32,308 nt of DNA from Gammaproteobacteria bacterium (GTDB lineage: Bacteria; Pseudomonadota; Gammaproteobacteria; Steroidobacterales; Steroidobacteraceae): assembly GCA_012026925.1 (NCBI GenBank), contig VEPJ01000146.1, positions 1 to 32,308 on the forward strand. The letters are read 5' to 3'. The first letter of the stretch is position 1, and each line of letters opens with the position of its first letter. This document shows, in pieces, positions 1-8,782 of this stretch. The position numbers were made by a program, and so were the translations under genes. Under the pieces are notes generated by a model that was not told the DNA's origin, ran no database searches, and was given only the letters and a program-made list of their open reading frames with translations.

Positions 1-2
1 GC

Positions 3-575
3 GCCTGCGAGGGCAACCTCGTGCTGACCGACAGCTGGCCCGGCCAGATGCGCACCGTGTTCGGCGACCACCAGCGCTTCATCGACACGTACTTCAAGAC
101 GTTCCCGGGCCGGTACTTCACCGGCGACGGCGCGCGCCGCGACGAGGACGGCTACTACTGGATCACCGGCCGCGTGGACGACGTGCTCAACGTCGCCGGC
201 CACCGCCTCGGCACGGCGGAGATCGAGAGCGCGCTCGTTGCGCATGCGAAGGTCGCCGAAGCCGCGGTGGTCGGGTGCCCGCACGACATCAAGGGCCAGG
301 GCATCTACGCGTACGTCACGCTGGTGGTGGACGCGACGCCGACCGAGGAACTGCGCAAGGAACTGCGCGAGTGGGTGCGTCGCGAGATCGGGCCGATCGC
401 CACGCCGGACTTCATCCAGTGGGCGCCCGGGCTGCCGAAGACGCGGTCCGGCAAGATCATGCGTCGCATCCTGCGCAAGATCGCCGCCAACGAGTCGGAC
501 CAGCTCGGTGACATCTCGACGCTCGCCGACCCGTCCGTCGTCGCGCAGCTCGTCGACAACCGCATGAACCGCTGA
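3..575 (+). CDS. acs: Acetyl-CoA synthetase, C-terminal part (5' truncated by window edge)
   Basis: Frame open from base 3; [54 protein letters not shown] and [17 protein letters not shown] are typical of Acs C-terminal domains. Confidence 0.95.
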   Translation, partial: ACEGNLVLTDSWPGQMRTVFGDHQRFIDTYFKTFPGRYFTGDGARRDEDGYYWITGRVDDVLNVAGHRLGTAEIESALVAHAKVAEAAVVGCPHDIKGQGIYAYVTLVVDATPTEELRKELREWVRREIGPIATPDFIQWAPGLPKTRSGKIMRRILRKIAANESDQLGDISTLADPSVVAQLVDNRMNR

Positions 576-592
576 CGGAAGGGGACAGAAAG

Positions 593-656
593 AGGGGACA
601 GACGAAAAAGGGGACAGTCCCCAATTGGGGACTGTCCCCTTTTTCGTCTGTCCCCT
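593..656. repeat. 64-bp perfect palindrome made of GGGGACAG boxes (arms 593-624 / 625-656), with an extra GGGGACAG at 581-588
   Basis: GGGGACAGACGAAAAAGGGGACAGTCCCCAA is followed immediately by its exact reverse complement. Confidence 0.95.
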
Positions 657-676
657 TTTTCCTGTCGCCTCCTTTC

Positions 677-694
677 CTACGACCAAGGTCGTAG
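677..694. promoter_or_regulatory. Dyad CTACGACC-AA-GGTCGTAG, candidate regulator-binding site
   Basis: Perfect 8-bp inverted repeat upstream of the DUF485/actP genes; a degenerate second copy lies at 721-738. Confidence 0.6.
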
Positions 695-720
695 ACCGCC
701 GCGCGCCTCGACCCCTCCGC

Positions 721-738
721 CTACGACCAATGTCGCAG
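721..738. promoter_or_regulatory. Second, imperfect dyad CTACGACC-AA-TGTCGCAG, candidate regulator-binding site
   Basis: Same left half-site (CCTACGACCAA) as 676-686; lies just upstream of a possible -10 (TAGATT, 761-766). Confidence 0.5.
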
Positions 739-811
739 TGGGCGCGCACCGGGCCCTTGCTAGATTCCGCCCACGCAGTCCGCGTCGGCGACTACAAACG
801 GGGGACTATTC

Positions 812-1132
812 ATGGCCACAGCGCCCAAGATCGACTGGAATGCGGTGATTGCCGATCCGCGCTTCCAGGCTCTGCACCGCAGAAAGCAGGGGTTCCTCAC
901 GGGACTCATGATTTTCTCCGTGGTGTTCTACTTCCTGCTGCCGATCGGCGCCGCCTATTTCCAGGACCTGTTCAAGACCAAGGTCTGGGGCGTCGTCAAT
1001 TTCGGCATCCTGTTCGCGCTGCTCCAGTTCGTGGTCGCCTGGGGAGTCGCGATCTATTACTCCCGCGTCGCGAACCGCGACTTCGACCGCATGGCCCGCG
1101 AGATCGCGGCCGACTACGAGAAGGGGGGCTGA
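812..1132 (+). CDS. DUF485 family membrane protein (YjcH-like)
   Basis: 106 aa, two TM segments, directly upstream of actP-like symporter. Confidence 0.9.
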   Translation: MATAPKIDWNAVIADPRFQALHRRKQGFLTGLMIFSVVFYFLLPIGAAYFQDLFKTKVWGVVNFGILFALLQFVVAWGVAIYYSRVANRDFDRMAREIAADYEKGG

Positions 1133-1135
1133 GCC

Positions 1136-3046
1136 ATGCTGACTTCGAATCGACGACTCGTCGTCTACGGGATCGCGGGCGCGCTCGCCATCGGCAGCGG
1201 CGCGGCGTTCGCGCAGGGTGCGGTCGCCGCGCAGTATCGCTGGCTGACGTTCGCGGTGTTCGCGGCCATCATCTGCGTGACGATGTACGTCACGTACCTG
1301 GCCGCCAAGCGCGTGAAGTCGGCCTCCGACTTCTACACCGCCGGCGGCGGGGTATCGGGACTGCAGAACGGCTGGGCCATTGCGGGTGACTATCTCTCCG
1401 CGGCTTCCTTCCTCGGCATCGCGGGCCTGATCTCGCAGTACGGCTACGACGGGTTCATGTACTCGGTCGGCTGGCTCGTCGCATACATCACGGTGCTGCT
1501 GGTGATCGCGGAGCCCTGCCGCAACATCGGCAAGTACACGCTGCCGGACATCCTGGCCTACCGCAACAACCCGAAGGCGATGCGCATCGTCGGCGCGATC
1601 TCGGTCGTCACGGTCTCGACGTTCTACCTGACGGCGCAGATGGTCGGCGGCGGCGTGCTCGTGAAGACGCTGATCGGCATCGACTACGAGATCTCGGTGA
1701 TGGCGGTCGGCGTCCTGATGCTCGCCTACGTGCTGTTCGGCGGCATGGTCGCGACGACCTGGGTGCAGATCATCAAGGCCGTCCTGCTGGTGATCGCGTC
1801 GCTCGTGCTCGTGATGCTGGTGTGGACGCCCTACGGGTTCTCGCTGCCGGCCTTCCTCGCCGACGTGGTCGGTGACACGAAGGTGCAGGCGAAGGTGGCG
1901 GGCCTGCTCGGCGATGCAGCGAAGAACATGACGCCCCAGGAACTTGGGCAGCGCTTCCTCGAGCCCGGCCTGTACTTCAAGGCGCCGATCGACCAGATCT
2001 CGCTCGGCATGGCGCTCGTGTTCGGAACGGCGGGCCTGCCGCACATCCTGATGCGGTTCTTCACCGTGCCCACGGCGCAGCAGGCGCGCAAATCGGTCGT
2101 CTGGGCCATGGCGATCATCGGCGGCTTCTACGTGCTGACGCTGTTCCTCGGCTTCGGCGCAGCCAAGGAAGTCGGCCCGGGCGTGATCGCGTCGATCGAC
2201 GCGGGCGGCAACATGGCAGGCCCGCTGCTCGCGCAGCACCTCGGCGGAGGTCCGGACTCGTTCCTCGGCAATTTCATGCTGGCGTTCGTGTCCGCAGTGG
2301 CCTTCGCGACGATCGTAGCGGTGGTGGCGGGGCTCGTGCTCGCGTCGGCATCGGCGATCGCCCACGACCTGTACGTCGGCGTGTATCACGGCGGCGACAT
2401 CGTTCCGCCGCAGCAGCAGGTCCGCGCTGCGCGCATTGCGACGGTCATCGTGGGCGCCGTGTCGATCTCGATCGGCATCGCGGCGAAGGGCCAGAACGTG
2501 GCGCACCTGGTGGCGCTCGCCTTCGCGGTGGCGGCCTCGGCGAATTTCCCGTGCGTCCTGCTCACGATGTACTGGAGACGCTGCAACACCGGCGGCATCG
2601 TGCTCGGCATGGTCGTCGGCACGGTCGCAGCGGTCGGCCTGACGCTGGTGTCGCCGAACCTGACCTACCCGAAGGCGGTCCGCGCGGCTTCGCAGAAGGT
2701 ACTGGACGGCGAGGCGGCGAAGCGCAGCGCGATCGAGGCCGCACTGGCGTCCGGCGACGCCGCGGCGATCGAAAAGGCCACGGTCGACCAGAAGGCACTC
2801 GACAAGGCCGTGACCAAGGCCAAGGACGACATGAAGAAGGTCGAGGGCAAGGAAGTGTCGATCATGGGACTCGAGGAGCCGCTGTTCAAGCTCAAGAACC
2901 CGGGCATCATCTCGATCCCGCTCGGGTTCCTGGCGGTGCTGCTCGGCGCGCTGCTCTTCCGCGACAAGCGCTCGGAGGAGTTGTGGCCGGAGGTCTATGC
3001 CCGCCAGAACACCGGCATCCTGGCGTCGAAGGCCACGAGCCACTGA
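1136..3046 (+). CDS. actP: Sodium:solute symporter, cation/acetate symporter ActP-like
   Basis: 636 aa multi-TM protein; ASDFYTAGGGVSGLQNGWAIAGDYLSAASFLG and LPHILMRFFTVP are SSS-family signatures; adjacent to acs and DUF485 gene. Confidence 0.93.
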   Translation: MLTSNRRLVVYGIAGALAIGSGAAFAQGAVAAQYRWLTFAVFAAIICVTMYVTYLAAKRVKSASDFYTAGGGVSGLQNGWAIAGDYLSAASFLGIAGLISQYGYDGFMYSVGWLVAYITVLLVIAEPCRNIGKYTLPDILAYRNNPKAMRIVGAISVVTVSTFYLTAQMVGGGVLVKTLIGIDYEISVMAVGVLMLAYVLFGGMVATTWVQIIKAVLLVIASLVLVMLVWTPYGFSLPAFLADVVGDTKVQAKVAGLLGDAAKNMTPQELGQRFLEPGLYFKAPIDQISLGMALVFGTAGLPHILMRFFTVPTAQQARKSVVWAMAIIGGFYVLTLFLGFGAAKEVGPGVIASIDAGGNMAGPLLAQHLGGGPDSFLGNFMLAFVSAVAFATIVAVVAGLVLASASAIAHDLYVGVYHGGDIVPPQQQVRAARIATVIVGAVSISIGIAAKGQNVAHLVALAFAVAASANFPCVLLTMYWRRCNTGGIVLGMVVGTVAAVGLTLVSPNLTYPKAVRAASQKVLDGEAAKRSAIEAALASGDAAAIEKATVDQKALDKAVTKAKDDMKKVEGKEVSIMGLEEPLFKLKNPGIISIPLGFLAVLLGALLFRDKRSEELWPEVYARQNTGILASKATSH

Positions 3047-3061
3047 GGCTCGCAAGGCCGT

Positions 3062-3135
3062 ACCCTCACTCGGTCCCGGCCAACCCCCTCCCGCGCTCGC
3101 GCGGGAGGGGGCGAACCCGGGAGACCGGTGAGGGT
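3062..3135. repeat. Nested GC-rich palindrome; central 12-bp stem with 4-nt loop
   Basis: CCCCCTCCCGCG-CTCG-CGCGGGAGGGGG at 3084-3111, flanked by ACCCTCAC(T)CGGT and ACCGGTGAGGGT. Confidence 0.85.
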
Positions 3136-3165
3136 CGGGGCGGGGGCCCCGGCTAGAATTGAGCG

Positions 3166-5073
3166 ATGGCGACCCCGGTGCTCATCGCCGAGACGACCGT
3201 CCGCTTCCTGCGGTCGCACGTGCCGTTCTCGCGCATGGCGCGCAAGGACCTCGAGTTCGTCGCGGAACGCGTCAAGCTCGCGTACTTCCCGGTAGGCACG
3301 ACGATCGTCGACCCGGCGCACGGCGTTGCCGAGCAGCTCCACATCATCCAGCGCGGCCACGTCCGCGTTCACAACACGACGACGGCGTCCGACGACGAGG
3401 TGCGCGGCCCGGGCGAGTGCTTCCCGGTCGCGGCGCTCGCGGCCGGCACTGCGGGTGCCCGGCGCTTCGAGGCCACCGAGGACGTGTTCTGCTACCAGCT
3501 GACCCGCGAGGACTTCGAGTCGCTGCGCCTGCGCTCCGTGCCGTTCGCGGAGTACTGCACGGCGGTGCTCGAGAGCATCGTGCAGCAGTCGCTCGGGCAG
3601 CTGCGCCAGAACTTCAGCCATCGCGCAGTCGAGCAGCGGACCCTGCTCGAGCCGCTCAAGGTCCTCGTCCGCCGCGACCCCGTGTTCTGCGAAACGACGA
3701 CCACGGTTCGCGAGGCGCTCGAGGCGATGCGCCAGGAACGGATCGGCACGATCGCCGTCGTCGACGGGCAGCGTCGCCCGGGCGGCATCTTCACGCTGAC
3801 CGACCTGATGGATCGCGTCGTGCTGCCGGGCGTGGACCTCTCAGCCTCCGTGGCCGAGGTGATGACGCCTGCGCCCGGTACGCTGGACGAGCTCGCGACC
3901 GCGCAGGAGGCGCTGTCCCTCATGGCGCAGCTCGGCTACCACCAGCTCATGGTCACGCGCGAGAACAGGCTCGTGGGCGTGGTCTCCGAGCGCGACCTGT
4001 TCGCGCTGCAGCGCGTGACGATGCGCAACATCATGCAGTCGATCCGGCTGTCCCGCGACCTGACGGGCCTGCAGCGCGCGCGACGCGACATCGACGCCCT
4101 CACCGACAACCTCATCGCGCAGGGCGCGGCGGCCGAGCCGCTCACGCACACGATCACCGCGCTCAACGACGCGCTCGCGGACCGGCTGTTCGGGCTGCTG
4201 GCACCGCGCTTCGAGCTCGACGGCATCGACTGGTGCTGGCTGTCCGTCGGCAGCGAAGGGCGCCGTGAGCAGACCGTCGCGACGGACCAGGACAATGCGA
4301 TCCTGTTCGACTGCGAGGCCGCGGACCGGGACGCGGTGCGGCAGCGCCTGCTGCTCTATGCACGGGCTGCGAACGACGCGCTGGCAGAACTCGGCTTCCC
4401 GTTGTGCACGGGCGACATCATGGCGCGCAACCCGGACCATTGCCTGGCGGCCGAGGAATGGCGGGCCCGATTCGCCGTGTGGATCCGCGAGCCGACACCG
4501 GAGGCGTTGCTGCAGGCGAACATCTTCTTCGATTTTCGCGCGCTGTTCGGCAACCTGGCGCTCGGCGAGGGCCTGCGCAACTGGCTCATGGGAGTGACGC
4601 CGGAGAACCGGCTCTTCCAGCGCCTGCTCGTCGCGAACGCGCTGCAGGCCGAGCCGCCGCTCGGCATGATCCGCAGCTTCAGGACGGACGACGGCGAGCA
4701 CGCGGGCACGATCGACCTCAAGACCCACGGCACGCGCATCTTCGTGGACGCCGCGCGCGCGTTCGCGCTCGCTCTCGGCATCGCGGACACCAACACGGCG
4801 CAGCGCCTCCGTCTCGCGGGACGGCGTCTCAACATCGACGAGCGCGAGACCGACTCGGCGGTCGAGGCCTACCATTTCCTGCAGATGCTGCGGCTGCGCG
4901 CGCAGCGCGATGCGCTGGAGCCCGACAGGGGCGACGCGGCCGAGCGGCCGCGGACCGTCGTCAACCGCATCGACCCGTACACGCTGAACGACCTCGACAA
5001 GCGGATGCTGAAGGAAGCGTTCCGCCAGGCGCGCTCGCTGCAGCAGCGCCTCGAGCAGACCGTCGGCCAGTGA
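3166..5073 (+). CDS. Putative signal-transduction protein: cNMP-binding-like, CBS pair, DUF294 nucleotidyltransferase-like
   Basis: N-terminal cyclic-nucleotide-binding-like region, CBS repeats (IGTIAVVDGQRRPGGIFTLTDLMDRVV; LVGVVSERDLFALQ), NTase motif GSEGRREQTVATDQDNAILFD. Confidence 0.9.
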   Translation: MATPVLIAETTVRFLRSHVPFSRMARKDLEFVAERVKLAYFPVGTTIVDPAHGVAEQLHIIQRGHVRVHNTTTASDDEVRGPGECFPVAALAAGTAGARRFEATEDVFCYQLTREDFESLRLRSVPFAEYCTAVLESIVQQSLGQLRQNFSHRAVEQRTLLEPLKVLVRRDPVFCETTTTVREALEAMRQERIGTIAVVDGQRRPGGIFTLTDLMDRVVLPGVDLSASVAEVMTPAPGTLDELATAQEALSLMAQLGYHQLMVTRENRLVGVVSERDLFALQRVTMRNIMQSIRLSRDLTGLQRARRDIDALTDNLIAQGAAAEPLTHTITALNDALADRLFGLLAPRFELDGIDWCWLSVGSEGRREQTVATDQDNAILFDCEAADRDAVRQRLLLYARAANDALAELGFPLCTGDIMARNPDHCLAAEEWRARFAVWIREPTPEALLQANIFFDFRALFGNLALGEGLRNWLMGVTPENRLFQRLLVANALQAEPPLGMIRSFRTDDGEHAGTIDLKTHGTRIFVDAARAFALALGIADTNTAQRLRLAGRRLNIDERETDSAVEAYHFLQMLRLRAQRDALEPDRGDAAERPRTVVNRIDPYTLNDLDKRMLKEAFRQARSLQQRLEQTVGQ

Positions 5074-5098
5074 CGGCCACGCAAGGGCGCAAGGCACC

Positions 5099-5830
5099 AT
5101 GCGGTTGCCATTCCAGCGCTCGCTAGAGGCGCGACGCACGCGGCGGGCCCTGCCGCCTGCCGTGCGGGACGGCCTGCGCCTGCTGCGGATCCGCGCCCGC
5201 GAGCGGATTGCCGAGGAGCGCTGGAGCGACTCGGGCCTGCTGTCGCTGGCGCGCTTCGTGGCCCTCGATCTCGAGACGACCGGGCCGAACATGCACGCGG
5301 ACCGGATCATCTCGATCGGCGCGGTGGCGGTCGCAGCCCGGGCCATCCGTCACGACGACGCATTCGAGGTCGTCGTGCGGCAGGAGCGCGAGAGCGGCGT
5401 CGACAACATCCTGATCCACCAGATCGGCGGGCAGGAGCAGCGCGGCGGGGCGGACCCGGTGGGCGCGCTGGTCTCGTTCCTGCGGTACCTCGACGGCGCC
5501 GTGGCGGTCGCGTTTCGCGCGGAGTTCGACGCGACGGTCCTGGAGCGCGAACTGCGCGCCTGGCTCGGCATCCGGGTCGGGGTCCGGTTCCTCGACCTCG
5601 CGGCCATCCTTCCGGCACTGCTGCCCGGCACGCCCAACGATTCCCTCGACGACTGGGCGCGGCACTGCGGGCTGCCGCCGATCGGCCGCCACCATGCGAT
5701 TGCGGACGCCTACGCAAACGCGCAATTGCTGCTGATCGCGCTGGAACGCGCGCAGCGGCTCGGATTGACGACGACCGCCGACCTGATCGCCCTCGAGAAA
5801 TCGCAGCGTTGGCTCGGGCGCAGGCGCTGA
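5099..5830 (+). CDS. 3'-5' exonuclease, DnaQ/Pol III epsilon-like
   Basis: FVALDLETTGPNMHADRIISIGAVAV (ExoI) and HHAIADAYANAQLLL (ExoIII) motifs. Confidence 0.9.
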   Translation: MRLPFQRSLEARRTRRALPPAVRDGLRLLRIRARERIAEERWSDSGLLSLARFVALDLETTGPNMHADRIISIGAVAVAARAIRHDDAFEVVVRQERESGVDNILIHQIGGQEQRGGADPVGALVSFLRYLDGAVAVAFRAEFDATVLERELRAWLGIRVGVRFLDLAAILPALLPGTPNDSLDDWARHCGLPPIGRHHAIADAYANAQLLLIALERAQRLGLTTTADLIALEKSQRWLGRRR

Positions 5831-5929
5831 GCCATCCGGGTCGCGCTGCTCCGGGCAGGATAATTACGTACACGACCGGTGCGGCCGGAGCGGGAGAATC
5901 GATCGCATCGTCGGGACGGAGGACGGGCG

Positions 5930-7096
5930 GTGAGGCTCCGGTGCCGCCGCGCGAGCGGCGCTTGTTGCGTGATTGCGGCGGCAGTCTGGGCGATGGCCCC
6001 GGTCCCCGCGTTTGCGGCGCCGGATCTCGAGCTCAGGAAGTCCGTCAGCGATGCCACACCGGGGCCGGGGCAGCCGGTCGAATTCAAGGTGAGCCTGGGC
6101 AACGTCGGCGCCGACGCAGCCGCCGACGTCGTGGTGCGCGACAAGCTGCCACCGGAACTGGCCATCCCCGCCGGCACGGCCGCGTTCCCGAGCATCGGAT
6201 CCTACGATCCCGTCGCCGGGACGTGGACGGTCGGTACGTTGAACGCCGGCGCGTCGGCGACACTCGTCATCCCTGCGATCGTCACGGCCGCCAACCCGCC
6301 GGCGTGCATCGTCAACGTCGCCACGACCAGCGATCCGGGCGACACGCATCGCAGCAACGACCGTGCGACTGCGGCGGTGCGCCGGAGCGTGACCGATCGC
6401 TGCGCGGACCTCGCGGTGGCGTTCGGTGCCATCGGTTTCCCCGACTGCGGCACGTGGCGGAACCTCGACTTCCAGGTCTCCGTCGGCAACCTCGGACCGG
6501 AGGAAGCACGCGACGTCTTCGTCGACCTGGGCCAGAACCCGGTCCTGGCGCCGAACCTCCGCTTCCAGGACACCCGCTGCAGCGGGACGCGCTGCACGAT
6601 CGCGCTGCTGCCGGCCGGCGCGACGGTGTCGCTGCGCGCGGTCTCGGACCAGTTCGCCAACTCGGTGCAGCAGTCGCTGACGCTCACCGTTTCCGCGTCC
6701 AGCAACGACAGCGACTACGACACCTCGAACAACCAGGCCCGAACCACCGTGGTCGTCCCGCCATTCACGGCGTGCCAGGGCACCTTCATCGCGGCCTCCT
6801 GCTTCATCGCCACGGCAGCCTACGGGTCCCCGCTCGAGCCGCACGTCGCCGCCCTGCGCGAGTTCCGCGACCGCTACCTGCAGCGAAACGCGCTCGGGCG
6901 GGCGTTCATCCGCTTCTATTACCGCCACTCGCCGCCGCTCGCCGCAGTCATCGCGGCGCATCCCTCGCTGCGCCTCGCGACACGATGGGTCCTGACGCCG
7001 CTCGTGCTTGCCATCGAGTATCCGCTGCGGACACTGGCGTTCGTGCTGCTCGCGCTGCTGTCCGTCGTCGGGTGGCGACTGCACTTCCGGCGCTGA
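5930..7096 (+). CDS. Exported DUF11-domain protein with C-terminal CFI-box ([10 protein letters not shown]) segment
   Basis: GTG start gives a signal peptide ending [12 protein letters not shown]11-like repeats; [28 protein letters not shown] followed by hydrophobic tail and RLHFRR. Confidence 0.85.
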   Translation: MRLRCRRASGACCVIAAAVWAMAPVPAFAAPDLELRKSVSDATPGPGQPVEFKVSLGNVGADAAADVVVRDKLPPELAIPAGTAAFPSIGSYDPVAGTWTVGTLNAGASATLVIPAIVTAANPPACIVNVATTSDPGDTHRSNDRATAAVRRSVTDRCADLAVAFGAIGFPDCGTWRNLDFQVSVGNLGPEEARDVFVDLGQNPVLAPNLRFQDTRCSGTRCTIALLPAGATVSLRAVSDQFANSVQQSLTLTVSASSNDSDYDTSNNQARTTVVVPPFTACQGTFIAASCFIATAAYGSPLEPHVAALREFRDRYLQRNALGRAFIRFYYRHSPPLAAVIAAHPSLRLATRWVLTPLVLAIEYPLRTLAFVLLALLSVVGWRLHFRR

Positions 7097-7113
7097 CAGA
7101 CTGGAGTCTCGAA

Positions 7114-8763
7114 ATGCGACACCCACGACCATTCCGGCCGGCATTCATGGTGGCTGCGGCCACTTGCGGTCTTGCGGCCATCGCGGGTTGCACGAGTCGA
7201 ACGGACGTGGGAGCCACGGGGACCGCGCCTGCCGATGCGACGCACCTGTGGGGCACGGTGCAGGAGGTGTGGTTCGCGACTGCTGCCGAGACGCTGCCCG
7301 ACTCGCAGACCGGATGGACCCGCAGGGCACTGTCGAAACCGGTGGTGCTCGACCTCGCGACGGCATCCTCGAGTACGCTGGTCGCGCTGGGATCGAGCCT
7401 CTCCCTGCCGTCCGGCACCTACAAGCAGATGCACCTCGAGCTGGCGGACTCGTGGGACCGGCTGGTCGGTGCGGCGAGCGACGCCGGACTCGACTACAAC
7501 GCCCAGATCGACCTGGCGGACGGCAGCGGCGCGAAGTCGAGGGCGCGGCTCGAACTCCCGGTGCCGGGTACGGGCCTCACGGTCCCGGTGGACCTGGCGA
7601 TCAGGGACCGCACCGATTCCGGGTCGTCGGGCTCCGGCTCGGCCGCGAATCTGTCGCTGGCCATCACGATCGACGCCGCGCGCGACGTCGTCCGGTACGA
7701 CTACGGCTCGAACAAGGGGTACCTCCTGACGCCCTACGTGTCGGTGGACGACGAGGACAGTTCCGGGACCCTGAAGGGTAGCGTCGATGCGAGCGCGCTT
7801 CCGGCCGGTCACCCGCCGATCACGGTGAGCGCCGAGGTCCGGACGAGTTCCGGCAGTCACCGCGTCGTCGTGCAGCGACGCCAGGTCGCCGCCGACGGCT
7901 CATTCATCCTCTATCCGCTGCCGGGTTCGAAGAGCGGCAAGAAGTACGACGTCGTGATCACCTGCGCCGGTGCGGACACGGTGATCGTCCGGGACGTGCC
8001 CGTCACCGCCGGTTCCGCGGCCAGCCCGACCACGGTGCAATCGACGCCGATCGTCCTGGCGGCTGCGCGGACCGTGTACGCGAACGCGACGACCCAGTCG
8101 CCCGCGCTCCCTGCCGGTACCCGCGTCGAGTTCTACCAGACGCGGCCGGGCAGCGACGGCGTCCCGTACCTGGTCGACGGTACGGCGGTCGACCCGATCT
8201 CGCGGCAACTCCCGCACGACGCGTTCGCACTCGCGGCGGGCTCGCTGGTCGTCGGCACCTACGCGGGCGGCAATACGATTGCATTCGCCACCGAGACGCC
8301 GGCCGAAGGGAGCGGCGGCTACGTCGTCGGTTCGGCGGGCCAGTATCGCTCCGACACACTCGCCAGGAACTCCGTGGACGTCGGCGGCGGCAGCAATCGG
8401 CCGACGATCGTTGCGGTGCCGTATCCTGCGGTCGCCTCGGCGGGCATCTCCGGGACCTTGACCGTCAATGTGCAGGCCCCGGTCGGCCGTTTCGATTCAG
8501 GATTCATCGCGCTGAGTTCCGGCTCGCGCCTCATGGAGACGGCGAGCGTCGGCGCGCTGCTCGAGCGCGGAAGCGGCATCGTCACGATCGCTGGATTGCC
8601 GGCCGGCACCGGGCTGGTGCCCGGTACCGGAGTGCCTTACCGGGTGTCGCTGCGCGCCTGGAACTCGCGCAACGCCGTCACGACGCTCACGGTGGTGAGT
8701 GCTTCGACCAGCGTGGTGCTGGGAGACGTGGGGACCGCGAGCACCGCTCTCGTGGTGCAGTGA
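7114..8763 (+). CDS. DUF4382-like lipoprotein
   Basis: Signal peptide with lipobox LAAIAGC; region GTVQEVWFATAAETLPDSQTGWTRRAL...PSGTYKQMHLEL resembles DUF4382. Confidence 0.75.
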   Translation: MRHPRPFRPAFMVAAATCGLAAIAGCTSRTDVGATGTAPADATHLWGTVQEVWFATAAETLPDSQTGWTRRALSKPVVLDLATASSSTLVALGSSLSLPSGTYKQMHLELADSWDRLVGAASDAGLDYNAQIDLADGSGAKSRARLELPVPGTGLTVPVDLAIRDRTDSGSSGSGSAANLSLAITIDAARDVVRYDYGSNKGYLLTPYVSVDDEDSSGTLKGSVDASALPAGHPPITVSAEVRTSSGSHRVVVQRRQVAADGSFILYPLPGSKSGKKYDVVITCAGADTVIVRDVPVTAGSAASPTTVQSTPIVLAAARTVYANATTQSPALPAGTRVEFYQTRPGSDGVPYLVDGTAVDPISRQLPHDAFALAAGSLVVGTYAGGNTIAFATETPAEGSGGYVVGSAGQYRSDTLARNSVDVGGGSNRPTIVAVPYPAVASAGISGTLTVNVQAPVGRFDSGFIALSSGSRLMETASVGALLERGSGIVTIAGLPAGTGLVPGTGVPYRVSLRAWNSRNAVTTLTVVSASTSVVLGDVGTASTALVVQ

Positions 8764-8782
8764 CAGTCGCTGCGCGCCGTCG

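Noticed and set aside
806-3055. 749-aa minus-strand ORF opposite DUF485 and actP
   Set aside because: Arg/His/Asp-rich low-complexity translation with no domain pattern; a high-GC shadow ORF antisense to well-supported genes
5809-7113. N-terminal extension of the DUF4382-like ORF
   Set aside because: Overlaps the DUF11/CFI-box gene in another frame; the signal peptide with lipobox starts at ATG 7114
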